6,112 nucleotides of DNA from Bordetella parapertussis (GTDB taxonomy: Bacteria > Pseudomonadota > Gammaproteobacteria > Burkholderiales > SG8-39). The position numbers were made by a program, and so were the translations under genes. Location of the stretch: contig CAMBSA010000130.1 in the NCBI GenBank assembly GCA_945869935.1, positions 1-6,112 on the forward strand. Reading direction: 5' to 3'. Shown here one piece after another: positions 5,624 to 6,112 of this stretch. How positions within the stretch are numbered: position 1 is the stretch's first letter; each line of letters opens with the position of its first letter. A model generated the notes under the pieces. It worked only from the letters and a program-made list of their open reading frames with translations. It had not been told where the DNA came from and did no database searches.

Positions 5624-5628
5624 GGAGA
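5624..5628 (+). promoter_or_regulatory. Strong ribosome binding site fixing a GTG start
   Basis: GGAGA at 5624-5628, within AAAGGAGA, lies 6 nt before GTG 5635. There is no ATG nearby in frame, and the Tat motif begins three codons later, so this site decides the GTG start of the Bug protein gene. Confidence 0.85.
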
Positions 5629-5634
5629 TTTCAC

Positions 5635-6112
5635 GTGATCGACCGCCGCCGCTTCCTGTCCGCCACCGCTTCTGCCGCCGCGCTTGCCGCGACCGGCCTG
5701 CCATCTGTCAGCCGTGCCCAGACGGTGCAGAAAAACAGCCGCATCATCGTCGGCTTTCCGCCCGGTGGATCCACCGACTATGTCTCGCGCGTGCTTGCCG
5801 AGAAGATCCGCGGTGCCTACGCGCCGCAGGTGCTGGTGGAGAACCGGCCCGGCGCGGGCGGCCGGCTCGGCGTGGAACTGCTGAAGACGGCCGACCCCGA
5901 CGGCAGTACGATGCTGCTCTCGCCCGCCTCGATATTTGCGATTTATCCGCATGTGTACCGCAAGCTGAGCTACAACGCGTTTGCCGACGTGATCCCGGTG
6001 ACCATGCTCTGCTCCTTCCCCTTCGGCTTCTCGGTCGGGCCGGCGGTGCCGGAGAGCGTGAAGACCATGGGCGACTTCGCCAGCTGGGCGAAATCCACCG
6101 GCAAGCCGGTCA
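5635..6112 (+). CDS. Bug/TctC-family tripartite tricarboxylate transporter substrate-binding protein, 3' end missing
   Basis: The frame is open from GTG 5635 to the window edge, giving 159 of the roughly 320-330 residues usual for the family. The N terminus is a Tat-type signal peptide: DRRRFLS (3-9), a hydrophobic Ala-rich stretch, and a predicted cut after SRA at residue 28. The mature part shows the Bug signatures FPPGGSTDYVSRVLAEK (ligand-gripping loop and first helix), then VENRPGAGGRLGVELLKTAD and PDGSTMLLSP. Such proteins capture small carboxylates or other organic acids in the periplasm, sometimes for a TctAB permease and often as orphans or sensors. No permease gene is visible, and the ligand cannot be told from sequence. 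The family is greatly expanded in Burkholderiales such as Bordetella and Cupriavidus. The gene appears to have its own promoter and leader. Confidence 0.93.
   Translation, partial: MIDRRRFLSATASAAALAATGLPSVSRAQTVQKNSRIIVGFPPGGSTDYVSRVLAEKIRGAYAPQVLVENRPGAGGRLGVELLKTADPDGSTMLLSPASIFAIYPHVYRKLSYNAFADVIPVTMLCSFPFGFSVGPAVPESVKTMGDFASWAKSTGKPV

Overview
The window is G+C-rich (about two-thirds by eye) and densely coding. All seven genes lie on the + strand, with short gaps and G/C-biased third positions. A Bug/TctC-type periplasmic binding protein, a PepSY/cytochrome b561 pair, and a cytosolic HtrA-like protein of a type I associate with Burkholderiales suggest a betaproteobacterium, probably Burkholderiales. 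This is inference; no rRNA or other taxonomic marker is present.

Layout. (1) Positions 1-833 hold the 3' part of a zinc-independent NADPH:quinone reductase-like gene, closed by a clear intrinsic terminator (855-887). (2) After a 120-150 bp spacer comes a run of five genes with gaps of 8-34 bp, probably one transcript: an HtrA/S1C-like protein with a PDZ domain whose catalytic triad is lost (993-1970); a 574-aa membrane protein combining a six-helix diheme-like anchor, a [2Fe-2S] ferredoxin domain and a class III nucleotide-cyclase domain (2005-3729); a small exported PepSY-like gene broken by an in-frame TAG (3764-4039); a four-helix cytochrome b561 (4062-4619); and a DehI-family protein (4628-5461). 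(3) A 173-bp spacer contains a candidate sigma70-type promoter and three small inverted repeats. It precedes a Tat-exported Bug solute-binding protein (5635 onward) that runs off the window.

How they may work together. The cyclase fusion resembles the redox/quinone-responsive adenylate cyclase CyaC of Sinorhizobium meliloti: the membrane haem domain would sense quinone or electron-transport state and pass electrons through the 2Fe-2S domain to a cyclase output. A cytochrome b561 and a PepSY protein immediately downstream fit a membrane redox module. The unexpected theme is degeneration. The HtrA-like protein lacks His, Asp and Ser. The cyclase has Glu for both metal aspartates and lacks the usual Lys and Asn. 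The DehI-like protein appears to lack the catalytic Asp. The PepSY gene carries a nonsense codon. The cluster may therefore be regulatory or binding rather than catalytic. The cyclase also has an exact in-frame 33-bp tandem duplication at its N terminus, which looks recent.

No CRISPR array, tRNA, rRNA, insertion sequence or integrase was seen.
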